Shown piece by piece: positions 34,587 to 44,379 of a stretch of DNA of 50,715 nucleotides. A program made the translations under genes and the position numbers. Positions within the stretch are counted from its first letter, which is position 1; the number at the start of each line of letters is the position of its first letter. Below the pieces are notes generated by a model. That model did not search any database. It was not told the origin of the DNA and was given only the letters and a program-made list of their open reading frames with translations. Origin of the DNA: Fibrobacter sp. (GTDB taxonomy: Bacteria > Fibrobacterota > Fibrobacteria > Fibrobacterales > Fibrobacteraceae); NCBI GenBank assembly GCA_017649565.1, contig JAGCGO010000062.1:1-50715 (forward strand), written 5' to 3'.

Positions 34587-34633
34587 TGCAATTTCCCCTG
34601 TCGATATTGTCGTTCAATGTTTCAAACACGGAC

Positions 34634-34662
34634 AATATAAACCGGCACGCAGTGCAGGTCAA
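34634..34662 (-). promoter_or_regulatory. Promoter of the Rpn nuclease gene
   Basis: On the minus strand TTGACC and TATATT are separated by exactly 17 bases, 48 bases before the ATG at 34586. The remaining intergenic sequence to 34845 holds the divergent Nudix leader, with a weaker TTCATA-16-TATAAA on the plus strand. Confidence 0.75.
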
Positions 34663-34845
34663 GCAAACTTAATTTTCCAAAAATAGATGGAAAAAAATTC
34701 CATTTGGAACTTCATAAAAAAAATGTTTCCCGTATAAATTACACGGCCGAGCTGGTCGTACCCCACGACGGACACCCACCCGGAATCAATCTGGCAATAG
34801 GAAGGCGTCCCATAAATTATATTTGCGAAAAAAGAAAGGCCTCCC

Positions 34846-35346
34846 ATGATCAACACGACCCTCTGCTATATCGAACAAGACGGCAAGTACCTGCTCCTGC
34901 ACCGCGTCAAGAAGAAGAACGACATCAACAAGGACAAGTGGATAGGCATCGGCGGGAAGTTCATGGAATGGGAATCGCCGGAAGACTGCATCCGCAGGGA
35001 ATGCCTCGAGGAGACCGGCCTTACCCTCATCCGGCCCAGGTACCGCGGCATCGTCACCTTCATCAGCGACGGGATGGACCAGACGGAATTCATGCACCTG
35101 TTCACGGCCACGGAATTCTCGGGAACGCTCAAGGAATGCGACGAGGGGAACCTGGAATGGGTCGACAAGGCGAAGGTGCGCGAGCTCCCCCACTGGGACG
35201 GCGACCTCATCTTCCTCGCCCTGCTCGAACGTGGCGAGCCGTTCTTCTCGCTCAAGCTGACATACGTGGGGAGCACCCTGACCGAAGCCCTCCTGAACGA
35301 GAAAAAAGTCACGCTTTCGGACTTTGTAGACGAATACAGGGCTTAA
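34846..35346 (+). CDS. Nudix hydrolase, 8-oxo-dGTP diphosphatase-like
   Basis: A 166-residue protein with a complete Nudix box: GGKFMEWESPEDCIRRE then CLEETGLTL, in the order Gx5Ex7REUxEExGU. The N-terminus MINTTLCYIEQDGKYLLLHR and the KWIGIGGK lead-in are typical of MutT/YjhB-type enzymes, which hydrolyse oxidised nucleoside triphosphates; other nucleotide substrates are possible. A ribosome site AAAGG lies six bases before the ATG. It is a single gene, divergent from the Rpn nuclease gene. Confidence 0.88.
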   Translation: MINTTLCYIEQDGKYLLLHRVKKKNDINKDKWIGIGGKFMEWESPEDCIRRECLEETGLTLIRPRYRGIVTFISDGMDQTEFMHLFTATEFSGTLKECDEGNLEWVDKAKVRELPHWDGDLIFLALLERGEPFFSLKLTYVGSTLTEALLNEKKVTLSDFVDEYRA

Positions 35347-35523
35347 TTTCAGACAAATTCCAGCTGTATTTCCGCTGCAACACGTAAATGCAAATTTACA
35401 AACCAGCGTTTTCAGTTGTAAATTCTTCAACAAAAATCAAAAAAAGTAAACTTTTATACAAAAACGTGACAAAAAGTGCGGAATTTTTTCCTATATTAAA
35501 AACATACTCCAAACCAACCCCAT

Positions 35524-35561
35524 AGAAGCCGGCCTAGCAATAGGTCGACTTCTTCATTTTT
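35524..35561 (+). terminator. Hairpin plus T-run in the Nudix/hppA gap
   Basis: Arms AGAAGCCGGCCTA and TAGGTCGACTTCT pair over 13 positions with one mismatch and one G-U around a GCAA loop, then TTTTT. It is 178 bases beyond the Nudix stop, so it ends either a long Nudix transcript or a separate short RNA; a TATATT lies at 35492-35497. Confidence 0.5.
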
Positions 35562-35576
35562 GGGGAAAATCTGGAT

Positions 35577-37946
35577 TTAGAACAGGAAACCGCCAAATCG
35601 GGCGATTACGCCGGCAAAAACCACGCTCACCATGGTCATGAGCTTGATAAGGATGTTCAGCGAGGGGCCCGCGGTATCCTTGAACGGATCACCCACGGTA
35701 TCGCCCACGACGGCGGACTTGTGCGTCTCGGAGCCCTTGCCGCCATAGTTGCCCTTTTCGACAAACTTTTTCGCGTTGTCCCAGGCTCCGCCAGCATTGT
35801 TGAGCATCGTCGCAAGGGCAAAGCCGCTGGCAAGACCGCCGACAAGCAGGCCGAACACGCCGGCAACGCCCATGAACAGGCCGACTACGACCGGGACAAC
35901 CACGGCAATCAGTGACGGGAGCACCATCTCGCGCTGCGCACCGGCAGTCGATATCTCGACGCAGCGGGCGTAATCGGGCTGTCCCGTGCCGTCCATGATT
36001 CCCGGAATCTCGCGGAACTGGCGACGGACTTCCTCCACCATCGCGCTCGCGGCGCGGCCCACGGCCTTGATGGTCAGCGCGCAGAAGATGAAGCCCATCA
36101 TCGCGCCGATGAAAAGACCGCCGAGCAACATCGGATTCATGAGATTAAGGTTATACACATGCATGAAGTCCGTGTAGTTGACGCGGCTCGCCACCATGCC
36201 GATCAGGTCGCCGTTCGCCGAGATGGCGCGGGTTCCCTCGTCCAGGAGCTTCACGCCGGGAACGTTCGCCACAACCTTCATGAGGTCGTCGGCGTGGTTC
36301 ACGAACGCGACCTGCCCCACGCGCCATACGCCTTCGGCGGAAGACGCGAGGTGGCCAATCCAAATCTTGATTTCTTCGACGTAAGACGCAAGCAGTGCCA
36401 TCGCGGTCAAGGCGGCAGAACCGATAGCGAAGCCCTTGCCCGTCGCCGCCGTCGTGTTCCCGAGCTGGTCGAGTTCGTCGGTACGCGCACGCACCTTCTC
36501 GTCGAGCCCGGCCATTTCGGCGTTACCACCGGCATTGTCGGCAATCGGGCCGAACGCATCCGTGGCCAGCGTGATGCCCAGCGTACTGAGCATACCGACC
36601 GCGGCGAAACCGACTCCGTAAAGGCCCATGGCCATGTTCTGGAATCCGCCCGCACAGCCGAACGCGGCGATGATGCCGATAACGATCGTCACCACGGGGA
36701 GTCCCGTCGAGAACATACCCACGGAAATGCCGTCGATAATCGTCGTCGCGGCTCCGAGCTTGGCCTGCCCCGCAATCCCGCGGGTGGGCTTGTATGCATC
36801 GGAAGTATAGTATTCGGTGAACTGGCCGATCAGCACGCCCGCGGCAAGCCCCGAGAGCACGGAGCCGAAGATGCCAAACGTAATGAATTCCAGTTTCACA
36901 AGCACAAGGAGCGTTATCAGCACCAGGATAGACGAGCCGAGCGTTCCCGTCAAAAGCGAGCGCAGCAGGGACTTGGTGTCGGCATCTTCCTTGGTCCGCA
37001 CCATGAAAATTCCGACAATAGACAAGATGATGCCGATAGCCGCGACAAGCATCGGGGAAATCACGTAGGTCAATCCAGCACCCGGCAATGCGGCACCCAG
37101 TGCGGCCGTCGCGAGGATGGAGCCGCAGTAGGACTCGTAGAGGTCGGCGCCCATGCCGGCCACGTCGCCGACGTTGTCGCCAACGTTGTCCGCAATCGTC
37201 GCCGGGTTGCGCGGGTCGTCTTCCGGAATACCGGCTTCCACCTTGCCGACAAGGTCGGCGCCGACATCCGCGGCCTTTGTATAGATGCCGCCGCCCACGC
37301 GCGCGAACAGCGCCTGGAGCGATGCGCCCATGCCGAACGTAAGCATCGTCGTCGTAATTTCCACCATCTTGCCGTGACGCCACGCCTCGTTATTGACAAG
37401 CGCATCCGACCAGCCGCCGAGCGAAAGCTTGGCGGCGATATCCGCACCGAAACCGAACACGTTGTTGTCGTAGATGTAGTTGAGCGCGAAGAACCAGGCC
37501 GAAATGTCGAGCAGGCCGAAGCCCACCACGACAAGGCCCATCACGGCTCCGCTACGGAACGCGATAACCAGCCCGCGGTTCAGGCTGCTGATTGCGCCCT
37601 GCGCCGTGCGGGCGCTCGCATAGGTGGCCGTCTTCATGCCAAGAAAACCGCAAAGCCCGCTGAAGAAGCCGCCCGTAAGGAAGGCCACAGGCACGAACGG
37701 ATTCTGGATCTTGAAGAAGGCAAGGACAACGAAAATGAGGAACAAGGCGAGAAACACGATCGACACCGTCTTGTACTGCCGTCTCAGATAGGCGTACGCG
37801 CCCATACGAACATACCGAGCAATGGATCGCATCTTGTCGGTGCCGGAGGGTTGCCTTATCATCTTCTTGAAGAAATTGTAAGCCATGCACAAGGCGAATA
37901 CGGCGGCAACAGGAACGAAAAACCAATAGCTTGGAATCGTGATCAT
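35577..37946 (-). CDS. hppA: Membrane-bound pyrophosphatase (ion-pumping), K+-dependent type
   Basis: A 789-residue integral membrane protein with about 16 hydrophobic segments. The pyrophosphate site reads [18 protein letters not shown] followed by [20 protein letters not shown], and the C-terminal site has [18 protein letters not shown]. The [10 protein letters not shown] motif (496-505) has Ala500 and Gly503, the pair found in K+-dependent enzymes, where K+-independent ones have Lys and Thr. It hydrolyses PPi and pumps Na+ or H+; which ion cannot be fixed here. GAGG lies five bases before the ATG. It is alone in its transcript, ends just before the Nudix-side hairpin, and starts downstream of a TATAAT box. 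Confidence 0.95.
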   Translation of the reverse strand: MITIPSYWFFVPVAAVFALCMAYNFFKKMIRQPSGTDKMRSIARYVRMGAYAYLRRQYKTVSIVFLALFLIFVVLAFFKIQNPFVPVAFLTGGFFSGLCGFLGMKTATYASARTAQGAISSLNRGLVIAFRSGAVMGLVVVGFGLLDISAWFFALNYIYDNNVFGFGADIAAKLSLGGWSDALVNNEAWRHGKMVEITTTMLTFGMGASLQALFARVGGGIYTKAADVGADLVGKVEAGIPEDDPRNPATIADNVGDNVGDVAGMGADLYESYCGSILATAALGAALPGAGLTYVISPMLVAAIGIILSIVGIFMVRTKEDADTKSLLRSLLTGTLGSSILVLITLLVLVKLEFITFGIFGSVLSGLAAGVLIGQFTEYYTSDAYKPTRGIAGQAKLGAATTIIDGISVGMFSTGLPVVTIVIGIIAAFGCAGGFQNMAMGLYGVGFAAVGMLSTLGITLATDAFGPIADNAGGNAEMAGLDEKVRARTDELDQLGNTTAATGKGFAIGSAALTAMALLASYVEEIKIWIGHLASSAEGVWRVGQVAFVNHADDLMKVVANVPGVKLLDEGTRAISANGDLIGMVASRVNYTDFMHVYNLNLMNPMLLGGLFIGAMMGFIFCALTIKAVGRAASAMVEEVRRQFREIPGIMDGTGQPDYARCVEISTAGAQREMVLPSLIAVVVPVVVGLFMGVAGVFGLLVGGLASGFALATMLNNAGGAWDNAKKFVEKGNYGGKGSETHKSAVVGDTVGDPFKDTAGPSLNILIKLMTMVSVVFAGVIARFGGFLF

Positions 37947-37970
37947 GTGGACCTCATTTTAGGCAGATGT

Positions 37971-37976
37971 ATTATA
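37971..37976 (-). promoter_or_regulatory. Possible -10 box for hppA
   Basis: A consensus TATAAT on the minus strand, 24 bases before the ATG. No convincing -35 box stands 16-18 bases upstream, so support is partial. Confidence 0.35.
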
Positions 37977-38117
37977 GGAAAAAGCCTAGAATTAATCTAT
38001 CACAAAAAATTCCAAAAGAAATATGTTTTTTAATTATTTGCAAAAAAATGTCAATACACAAAAAGGCATTATTCCAATTTGTACCAAGACATTTCTAGAA
38101 CAAATTTTGTAAAGTCG

Positions 38118-38912
38118 CTAGAGTTTGCCGCGACGCAGGGCACGAATGTTCTTCGGAAGCACTTCCTTGTGCCACTTGATCCATTCATCGTAATAGATGT
38201 AGTGCCGTTCACGCTGCCTAAACGTCCGGCCATGAACAACACGGCGTCCGCCACGCTCCTCGACCGGGACAACGATGTGCAGGCACTCATGGTAAACGAC
38301 ACCCGCCACCGCATAGAACGGGCAGTTCGCGGCGTCGTAGCCCCTGCTGATGCTGATCAGGTGGAAATCCTCGCCCGTGATCGGGTCCTTGCGGATAGAA
38401 TGGAAGCTGAGCCCGCCGACGCGGTTGCTCCACGTGATGCGGCACGAAAGCGTACCGTCAAAATATGTCTCGTTGATGGCCGCCAACACCTGCGAAAGGT
38501 TGTGGTACTTGCCCTGCGGACAGATCGGCGGAATGCGTCCCTTGCTTTCGACGGGTTTGTCTCCACGATCGACCAGGACCTGGTCCACCACGGCCCAGAA
38601 CCGCGTCACTAAATCCTTCGTGATGGCCTTGTTCTTCGCCGTCTTGCGGCGGACAGCATGCTCTGCCCATTCCGCAGCGAGTTCACGAGCCGGAGCGAAC
38701 TCCGGGGACTTCATGTACTCCGGAAGCACCACCTCCGGGTGTCCGAAAAGGAACGCCCCCTTGCAGCGGATGCTCTTCTTCAGGAGCGGACTGTAGTGGA
38801 AGCGCACGAGCCCGTTTGCCGAGCAGTTCGGCGAGATGCCTGAGCCGCGTGCAGTCTCGGGGTCCGCCTTGGGCGCACCGAAAAGATCCATCTGGAAATC
38901 GAACAGTCCCAT
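38118..38912 (-). CDS. SprT/YgjP-like zinc metalloprotease domain protein
   Basis: A 264-residue protein. The zinc motif VVYHECLHI (HExxH at 208-212) is followed 14 residues later by HGRTF, the third ligand pattern of SprT/YgjP-like proteases. The domain before it (LSQVLAAINETYFDGTLSCRITWS) matches the SprT start NxxYF...I.W. Known members are Spartan/WSS1-type DNA-protein-crosslink proteases and less studied bacterial ones. The N-terminal 130 residues are unrecognised. The ATG overlaps the stop of the YkgJ-like gene as TGATG. It is cytoplasmic, having no signal peptide. The active-site residues are intact. Confidence 0.8.
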   Translation of the reverse strand: MGLFDFQMDLFGAPKADPETARGSGISPNCSANGLVRFHYSPLLKKSIRCKGAFLFGHPEVVLPEYMKSPEFAPARELAAEWAEHAVRRKTAKNKAITKDLVTRFWAVVDQVLVDRGDKPVESKGRIPPICPQGKYHNLSQVLAAINETYFDGTLSCRITWSNRVGGLSFHSIRKDPITGEDFHLISISRGYDAANCPFYAVAGVVYHECLHIVVPVEERGGRRVVHGRTFRQRERHYIYYDEWIKWHKEVLPKNIRALRRGKL

Positions 38913-39664
38913 CAGCGCATCATCCCCTCGAACGCATTCATCGCCAGGAGCCCGCCAAAGAAGGATTCCGGCAGCATGAGCGGAGCGTAATGTTCGGAGA
39001 TGCCGTAAATGGCGTCCTCGATGTTGTCGGGCAGGTAGACGATATAGCTGTCGTTTTTGTCGGTCTTGAGGTATTCGGGAGTGCAGAACTCCGGGGCAGT
39101 CTCGCTAAAGTACATTCGGCAGGACACCGGCCTCACAGGATAGATGAGGCAGTCCCCCTTGTGGTCCGAGAAGGGACACGGCACCCACTCGGAAAAATAG
39201 CCGTGCAACGCCAGGTCCTCGGACTCGTCGTCGGAAGGGCATGTCTCGCGAAACTTGTTGAAAATCTTTTCGAAAAGCGCCGAACGCACCTGGCACGCCT
39301 CCATCACGGAAACGAGGCTATCGTGGCGGCGCAGTTCCCCGTATATGTATATAAGCTCGAACGGGGATACCGACATGGGATAATGGTGGCAGCAGTTGCC
39401 GCAGGCGGCCCGGCACTGGATTGGACGCGGCTGCTGGGGCAGGACGGCGGCCAAGTAGCGAGCAAAAGTCTCGTGGAACGCCTTCGTAAAACGGATTATT
39501 TCGGGCAACTGTTCGGACAAGTTATCCTGACCGATGGCGTTTTCACGGCCCAATTGGGCAGCCAACGCATCAAGGCGGTCCCGTTCGGCAAGCAAAAGGG
39601 CCGAAAGGCGCATTTCGGCATGCCGGTAGGCCTTTGTGGGGAAATAATCGCGATACATGTCCAT
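38912..39664 (-). CDS. YkgJ-family cysteine-cluster (zinc/iron-chelating) protein
   Basis: A 250-residue cytoplasmic protein. The cluster CRAACGNCCHHYP gives Cys84, Cys88, Cys91 and Cys92; downstream PCPFSDHKGDCLIYPVRPVSC completes the YkgJ pattern of cysteines before RP. Family members bind a metal cluster and have no settled function. The gene is followed with a one-base overlap by the HExxH protease gene, so the two products probably act together. ATG codons at 39664 and 39658 are both possible, and neither has a strong ribosome site. Confidence 0.8.
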   Translation of the reverse strand: MDMYRDYFPTKAYRHAEMRLSALLLAERDRLDALAAQLGRENAIGQDNLSEQLPEIIRFTKAFHETFARYLAAVLPQQPRPIQCRAACGNCCHHYPMSVSPFELIYIYGELRRHDSLVSVMEACQVRSALFEKIFNKFRETCPSDDESEDLALHGYFSEWVPCPFSDHKGDCLIYPVRPVSCRMYFSETAPEFCTPEYLKTDKNDSYIVYLPDNIEDAIYGISEHYAPLMLPESFFGGLLAMNAFEGMMR

Positions 39665-39809
39665 CTTTGACCAAATATATTTTTATGGAAGGGCCAAAAC
39701 TACCCGCATTTTTCTTTTTAGCAAAAAAAAACGGGCACTTGTAATAAAAAACAAATATTTTTGAATTAAAATGTTATCTTTATTGGAAACAGGAGTGTCG
39801 AAAAAAAAT

Positions 39810-41102
39810 ATGAGACGCGCTAAGTATGTTCAATTTTTTGCACTCGCCGCATTAATAGCGACCAGTGTCGTCGGATGTAACATTTTTAACCCCGGCGGCA
39901 AGGAGCATATCAGTGATGACGATACAGACGCCCTCGTCTACGAAGGGTACATCGACATCCAGAAATCGGAATACACCCGAGCAGCCCAAAATTTCTCGAA
40001 AGCCCTCAAGGCCGACTCCGCATGTTCCAAGGCATGGTACGGACTGGCCAAGGCGGTCCTGAACCAGTATGGTCTGAACGTGTTCGAAATGCTCAAGTAC
40101 TCCAAGACGGAAAACAACACGAACGGCTTCATGACCATGCCTGACGCAGCCGTAGAGAAATACCGCGTAGGCATCGACACTGTGCTCAAGGTTCTCGACC
40201 AGTTCATCGACCGCGACACGACGGACCGTACGGACAAGCAAATCCGTTTTTCTACCGTCGCGAACAGCTATACCATACTCCAGCTGACAAATGTTGCCAT
40301 CCTGATCCGCAAGGCAAACTCCGAAGCCGAGACCATGTTCAGCTACGACGGTTCATCTAACCAGATTGCCATCGACTGGAGCAGCCTCCATAATCTGCCA
40401 ACGGACGAAGCCGTGCAGACGATAACCGCACTAGCCTCAAGCGCCGAGGCCCTCAAGGCCGACCCGGACAATACCTTCCCCATTTTCCGCAGCTTCCTGC
40501 CCGGTACAGACACGGTCCCGGACGACGAGTTCAGGGATGGAGCACTTGCTGTCACCGACCAGATCATCAACATGTCCGACAACCTGACCAACCATCCGGA
40601 CCGAGCCGAAGTGTTCATCAGGGCCGGCAACGGAATAGACGACGACGGAGACGGATGCATCGACGAAGAAGTCTGGGACGGACAAGACAACGACGGAGAC
40701 GGAGAAATCGACGAGGACCAGCGTCCTGGATCGGTGCTCGTCTACAAGAGCCATACATCCCGACGCGCCGTTGCCGCACTGAAGATTCCCGAAGGAAGCA
40801 TATACGAAACGTTGGACATCGACATGAACGGCGTTGCAAAGGAGACCGATGAATGGGAATTCATCTACGCCGCTCCGGAAGACCGCGAATCGCAGAAGAA
40901 CCACTTCCTGAAATTCGCCATGAAAATCAACTTCGTGCCGGGTCCGAATGGCGACATGATCAAGAACAAGGAACTCGCCCGACTGGACAAGGACATAAAC
41001 AACATCCAATACGACCTCGCCTGGCGAAAGATCAACATTGGCGGTTGCTGGGTGAACTACAGCGAATCAGACTTCATCAACTGGTTCCAAGGGAGGAACT
41101 AG
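39810..41102 (+). CDS. Lipoprotein with TPR-like N-terminus and Ca-binding-like Asp repeats
   Basis: The 430-residue product starts MRRAKYVQFFALAALIATSVVGC, with Cys23 as the lipobox cysteine. A TPR-like segment follows (YEGYIDIQKSEYTRAAQNFS, KALKADSACSKAWYGLAKAV). Near residues 270-300 are NGIDDDGDGCIDEE and GQDNDGDGEIDEDQ, tandem Asp/Gly repeats like thrombospondin type 3 calcium sites. Earlier in-frame starts exist at ATG 39771 and GTG 39795, and AGGAG at 39791 lies 14 bases before the chosen ATG, so the start is uncertain. It precedes a barrel gene by only three bases, so it probably assists that protein at the outer membrane. Confidence 0.65.
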   Translation: MRRAKYVQFFALAALIATSVVGCNIFNPGGKEHISDDDTDALVYEGYIDIQKSEYTRAAQNFSKALKADSACSKAWYGLAKAVLNQYGLNVFEMLKYSKTENNTNGFMTMPDAAVEKYRVGIDTVLKVLDQFIDRDTTDRTDKQIRFSTVANSYTILQLTNVAILIRKANSEAETMFSYDGSSNQIAIDWSSLHNLPTDEAVQTITALASSAEALKADPDNTFPIFRSFLPGTDTVPDDEFRDGALAVTDQIINMSDNLTNHPDRAEVFIRAGNGIDDDGDGCIDEEVWDGQDNDGDGEIDEDQRPGSVLVYKSHTSRRAVAALKIPEGSIYETLDIDMNGVAKETDEWEFIYAAPEDRESQKNHFLKFAMKINFVPGPNGDMIKNKELARLDKDINNIQYDLAWRKINIGGCWVNYSESDFINWFQGRN

Positions 41103-41105
41103 GCA

Positions 41106-42356
41106 ATGAAAAAAACGACCGTACTGCTCTTCGCACTCGTCCTTTCTACTGCAGCCTTTGCCGCAAAAGCCCCTACGCACCATTCCATCCGCGCAGAATC
41201 CATGGGTAACGCGCATGTCGCCGTCGTGGACGACAAGGAAGCTATCTACTTCAACTACGCAGGCCTCTCGCAAATCAACCGCCTGGGCAACTACGATAAG
41301 CGTCCCGAACAGGGCTACTACCCGCGCAACTACTTCGACATGCGACTCAACGCCGGCGGGGCCGGTCCATTCGAATCCTACGTTTCCACCTACAGGGACG
41401 CCCGCGACCTGCAGAACATGTACAAGCGCGTAAACAAGGCAGCCGAAGAAACTGGGCTTCCGCAGACCAACCTGCTGCTCGACACGCTTGCCGCACACCC
41501 GGAACTCATCCACACGCTCAACAGCTACGACCACAAGTCGGTTTCCATGAAGGTCAAGATGGACGCAGAACTTGCGCTCCATAACTTCGGTGGCGCCATC
41601 TGGGTCGACGGAAACGTCGCCCCCTACATTGACGCAGGCCTCGTGCTTCCGTACCTGACCATCGACACGTTCTACGTGGATGCCGTGATGCAAGGCGGTA
41701 TCGCCTACGACTTCACCAACGAGTTCTCGATCGGTATCGGCGTAAAGGGAGCAAAGCGCCAGAAGGTCGAAATGATCGTCATGGACATCGCGAACTACGA
41801 GACCATCAACGACACGTTGCAGGACCGCTTCGAAGATGTAGAGAAGCATGTTTTCGACAAGAAAACGCTTTCGATGGGCATGGACTTCGGTACGCTGTGG
41901 CAGGCCACCCGCGAAGTGCGCCTCGGCCTTTCGCTCCGCGACGTGTACTTCAAGGAACTGGCCGGCGACAAGATCACCCCGAACCTCACGATGGGCGTGA
42001 ACTACAGCCCCAGATTTTTCAACGTGAACACGGCCTACGCCCGCAAGTTCAACATTGCCTGCGACTTTGCCGACGCCTTTGACAGTGACCGCAACTACAA
42101 GCTCATGCACCACTTCAACTTCGGTTTCGAAATCGAGCAGGTACTCCTCGCCTGGCCGGGACTCAACAACCAGCTCAGGGCCCTTGCCGGCCGTCTGGCA
42201 GCCGGTTTCAAGGGCGGCTATCCCACCCTCGGTGCGGGAGTCGAGGTACTCCACGTGCTCACGCTCGAATTCGCCACCTGGGCCGAAGAACGCGGCTACT
42301 ATACCGGGCAGGACGAAGAACGCATCTATATGGGCCAAATCAGCCTCGGATTCTAG
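41106..42356 (+). CDS. PorV/TraF-like outer-membrane beta-barrel protein
   Basis: A 416-residue protein with signal peptide MKKTTVLLFALVLSTAAFAA. Residues 30-58 (ESMGNAHVAVVDDKEAIYFN followed by YAGLS) give the FadL/PorV/UPF0164-like hallmark ARxxAMGNAxxA...NPA. Amphipathic strands run through the rest, and the protein ends MGQISLGF with the C-terminal aromatic of barrels. The long insert at 85-150 is helical. Function is not known; transport or secretion at the outer membrane is inferred. It is transcribed with the lipoprotein gene just upstream. Confidence 0.7.
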   Translation: MKKTTVLLFALVLSTAAFAAKAPTHHSIRAESMGNAHVAVVDDKEAIYFNYAGLSQINRLGNYDKRPEQGYYPRNYFDMRLNAGGAGPFESYVSTYRDARDLQNMYKRVNKAAEETGLPQTNLLLDTLAAHPELIHTLNSYDHKSVSMKVKMDAELALHNFGGAIWVDGNVAPYIDAGLVLPYLTIDTFYVDAVMQGGIAYDFTNEFSIGIGVKGAKRQKVEMIVMDIANYETINDTLQDRFEDVEKHVFDKKTLSMGMDFGTLWQATREVRLGLSLRDVYFKELAGDKITPNLTMGVNYSPRFFNVNTAYARKFNIACDFADAFDSDRNYKLMHHFNFGFEIEQVLLAWPGLNNQLRALAGRLAAGFKGGYPTLGAGVEVLHVLTLEFATWAEERGYYTGQDEERIYMGQISLGF

Positions 42357-42386
42357 TTCCGGCAAGAAATCCAGCCCTTCTTGATA

Positions 42387-42415
42387 TTGCAAAAGTGGCG
42401 CAAAATTTCTAAATT
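42387..42415 (+). promoter_or_regulatory. Promoter of typA
   Basis: TTGCAA and TAAATT are spaced by 17 bases in the 96-base gap before typA. A near-palindrome (GGCGCAA...TTGCGCC) overlaps the -10 box and could also act as a terminator for the barrel gene upstream. Confidence 0.5.
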
Positions 42416-42452
42416 GCGCCCAAATTGAACGTTTTCTTTCAAGAAGAGCAAT

Positions 42453-44285
42453 ATGGATCAGACAAAAATCAGAAACGTAGCCATCATCGCCCACGTCGAC
42501 CACGGTAAAACGACCCTGGTGGACCAACTTCTCAAGCAGTGCGGAACCTTCCACGAAGGTGAAGAAGTCAACGAGCGCGTGATGGACTCCGACAACCTTG
42601 AACGCGAACGCGGCATCACCATCCTCAGTAAGAACACGAGCGTCATGTACAAGGGCTATCGCGTGAACATCGTCGATACCCCGGGGCACGCCGACTTCGG
42701 TGGACAGGTGGAACGCGTGCTCGGCACGGTCGACGGCGTTCTCCTGGTTGTCGACGCGTTCGAAGGCCCCATGGCCCAGACGCGCTTTGTGACCCAGAAG
42801 GCCCTTGAACTCGGGCTTACCCCGATTGTCGTGGTGAACAAGATCGACCGCGACGGCTGCAACCCGCAGGGCGCACTCGACAAGGTGTTCGACCTGTTCT
42901 GCGAACTCGATGCCAGCGAAGAACAGCTGGACTTCGACAAGGTGTTCGGCAGCGGCCGCAAGGGAATCTGCCGCGCCGAGATGGAAGACGAGGACGGCGA
43001 CTTCAGCATCCTCATGGACAAGATCATCCAGCGCATCCCGGCCCCGAAGGGCGACCCGAGCGGCGAACCGCTCCTCCAGATTGCCTCCCTCGAATATTCC
43101 ACGTTCCTCGGCCGTCTCGCCGTGGGACGCATCCAGCAGGGAACCTTCAAGCCAAACCAGACCTACGCGCAGACCTTCACCGACGGCACGGTCAAGACCA
43201 TCCGTCCGCAGAAGATCCTCCGCTACGAAGGCCTGACCCCGAAGCCGGTCGACGAAGCCGGTCCGGGCGACATCGTCCTGATTGCCGGTCTCGACACGTT
43301 CGACATCGGTGACACCATCAGCGCGACAAGCAACCCGAAGCATCTCCCCCGCATCCATATCGACCCGCCGACCATCTCCATGCTCTTCACGGTGAACACT
43401 TCGCCGCTCGCCGGCAAGTACGGTGGAAAGTTCATGACGGGTAACCAGCTCCAGGAACGCCTGGAACGCGCCCACATGGCAGACCCTGCCCTGTTGGTCG
43501 AAAAGGTCGACGGCGCTTCCACCTTCAAGGTGTCCGGCCGCGGCATTCTGCACCTCACCATCCTCGTCGAGAACATGAGGCGCGAACTTTACGAATTCAC
43601 CATTGGCTCTCCGCAGGTCATCTTCCACAACGACGAAAACGGCAAGATCCTCGAACCGGTCGAAGACTTCAAGGTCGAAGTGCCGAGCGAGTTCAGCGGT
43701 GCCTGCATCCAGGAAATCCAGCAGCGCAAGGGCGAGATGGTCAACATGACCACCGACGACAACGACCGCGTCTCCCTCGAGTTCATCGTCCCGAGCCGTG
43801 GCCTTATCGGCATCCGTCCCAAGCTCCTCTCCCTTTCCAAGGGTTACGCAGTGACGCAGTCGTTCTTCAAGGAATACCAGCCGTACAAGGGTGAAATTCC
43901 GGCCCGCGTCAACGGCGTGCTCATCGCGAAGGAACCGGGCGAAGCCGCCAGCTACGCTCTCTCCAAGCTCGAGGACCGCGGCTACCTCATCATCGGACCG
44001 GGCGCAGAAGTCTATCCGGGCATGATCGTGGGCGAACACAACCGCGACGTGGACATCACCGTGAACGTGACCAAGGGCAAGCACCTCACCAACATGCGTG
44101 CCGCCGGTTCCGACGACAACATCCAGCTGACGCCGTACCGCCGCCTGACCCTGGAAGAATGCGTTACCTTCATCAACGACGACGAGTGCATCGAAATCAC
44201 GCCGGAAGTGCTGCGTCTCCGCAAGACCGAGCTCGACCCGATCAAGCGCAAGCAGCTCTCCAAGCGTCCCGCCGAAGAAGAATAA
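42453..44285 (+). CDS. typA: Ribosome-associated GTPase TypA/BipA
   Basis: A 610-residue translational GTPase. Motifs: [16 protein letters not shown] (G1), [12 protein letters not shown] (switch I), [11 protein letters not shown] (G3), VVNKIDR (G4). The C-terminal half has the BipA-specific order [24 protein letters not shown] and the lysine-rich end of the family. BipA binds the 70S ribosome and supports large-subunit assembly and stress or cold adaptation. Full length and no frame disruption. A promoter lies just upstream and a clear terminator follows. Confidence 0.97.
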   Translation: MDQTKIRNVAIIAHVDHGKTTLVDQLLKQCGTFHEGEEVNERVMDSDNLERERGITILSKNTSVMYKGYRVNIVDTPGHADFGGQVERVLGTVDGVLLVVDAFEGPMAQTRFVTQKALELGLTPIVVVNKIDRDGCNPQGALDKVFDLFCELDASEEQLDFDKVFGSGRKGICRAEMEDEDGDFSILMDKIIQRIPAPKGDPSGEPLLQIASLEYSTFLGRLAVGRIQQGTFKPNQTYAQTFTDGTVKTIRPQKILRYEGLTPKPVDEAGPGDIVLIAGLDTFDIGDTISATSNPKHLPRIHIDPPTISMLFTVNTSPLAGKYGGKFMTGNQLQERLERAHMADPALLVEKVDGASTFKVSGRGILHLTILVENMRRELYEFTIGSPQVIFHNDENGKILEPVEDFKVEVPSEFSGACIQEIQQRKGEMVNMTTDDNDRVSLEFIVPSRGLIGIRPKLLSLSKGYAVTQSFFKEYQPYKGEIPARVNGVLIAKEPGEAASYALSKLEDRGYLIIGPGAEVYPGMIVGEHNRDVDITVNVTKGKHLTNMRAAGSDDNIQLTPYRRLTLEECVTFINDDECIEITPEVLRLRKTELDPIKRKQLSKRPAEEE

Positions 44286-44293
44286 GAGAAATC

Positions 44294-44320
44294 AACCATC
44301 TGCAAATGCAGATGGTTTTT
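44294..44320 (+). terminator. Terminator of typA
   Basis: The arms AACCATCTGC and GCAGATGGTT pair over 10 bp with an AAAT loop, and the right arm runs into TTTTT. It begins nine bases after the typA stop codon. Confidence 0.9.
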
Positions 44321-44330
44321 CATTTATGCA

Positions 44331-44358
44331 AGAAAGGCCCGCCGAAGCGGGCCTTTCT
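44331..44358 (-). terminator. Second hairpin, probable hisD terminator
   Basis: A perfect 12-bp stem AGAAAGGCCCGC / GCGGGCCTTTCT with a CGAA loop lies 22 bases past the hisD stop. It works for either strand; the minus-strand hisD transcript has no other terminator. Confidence 0.75.
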
Positions 44359-44379
44359 TATTCCTTTTTACAGATTTGA

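Noticed and set aside
34659..34856. 65-codon minus-strand frame with GTPSYCQIDSGWVS-like text in the Rpn/Nudix gap
   Set aside because: It reads partly like a protein fragment but overlaps the Rpn promoter and the Nudix ribosome site and start, and no family can be named, so it is not called.
41067..44084. Open frame of 1005 codons on the minus strand opposite typA and the barrel gene
   Set aside because: Antisense to the clear typA and barrel genes; its sequence is low in aromatics and has no family motif.
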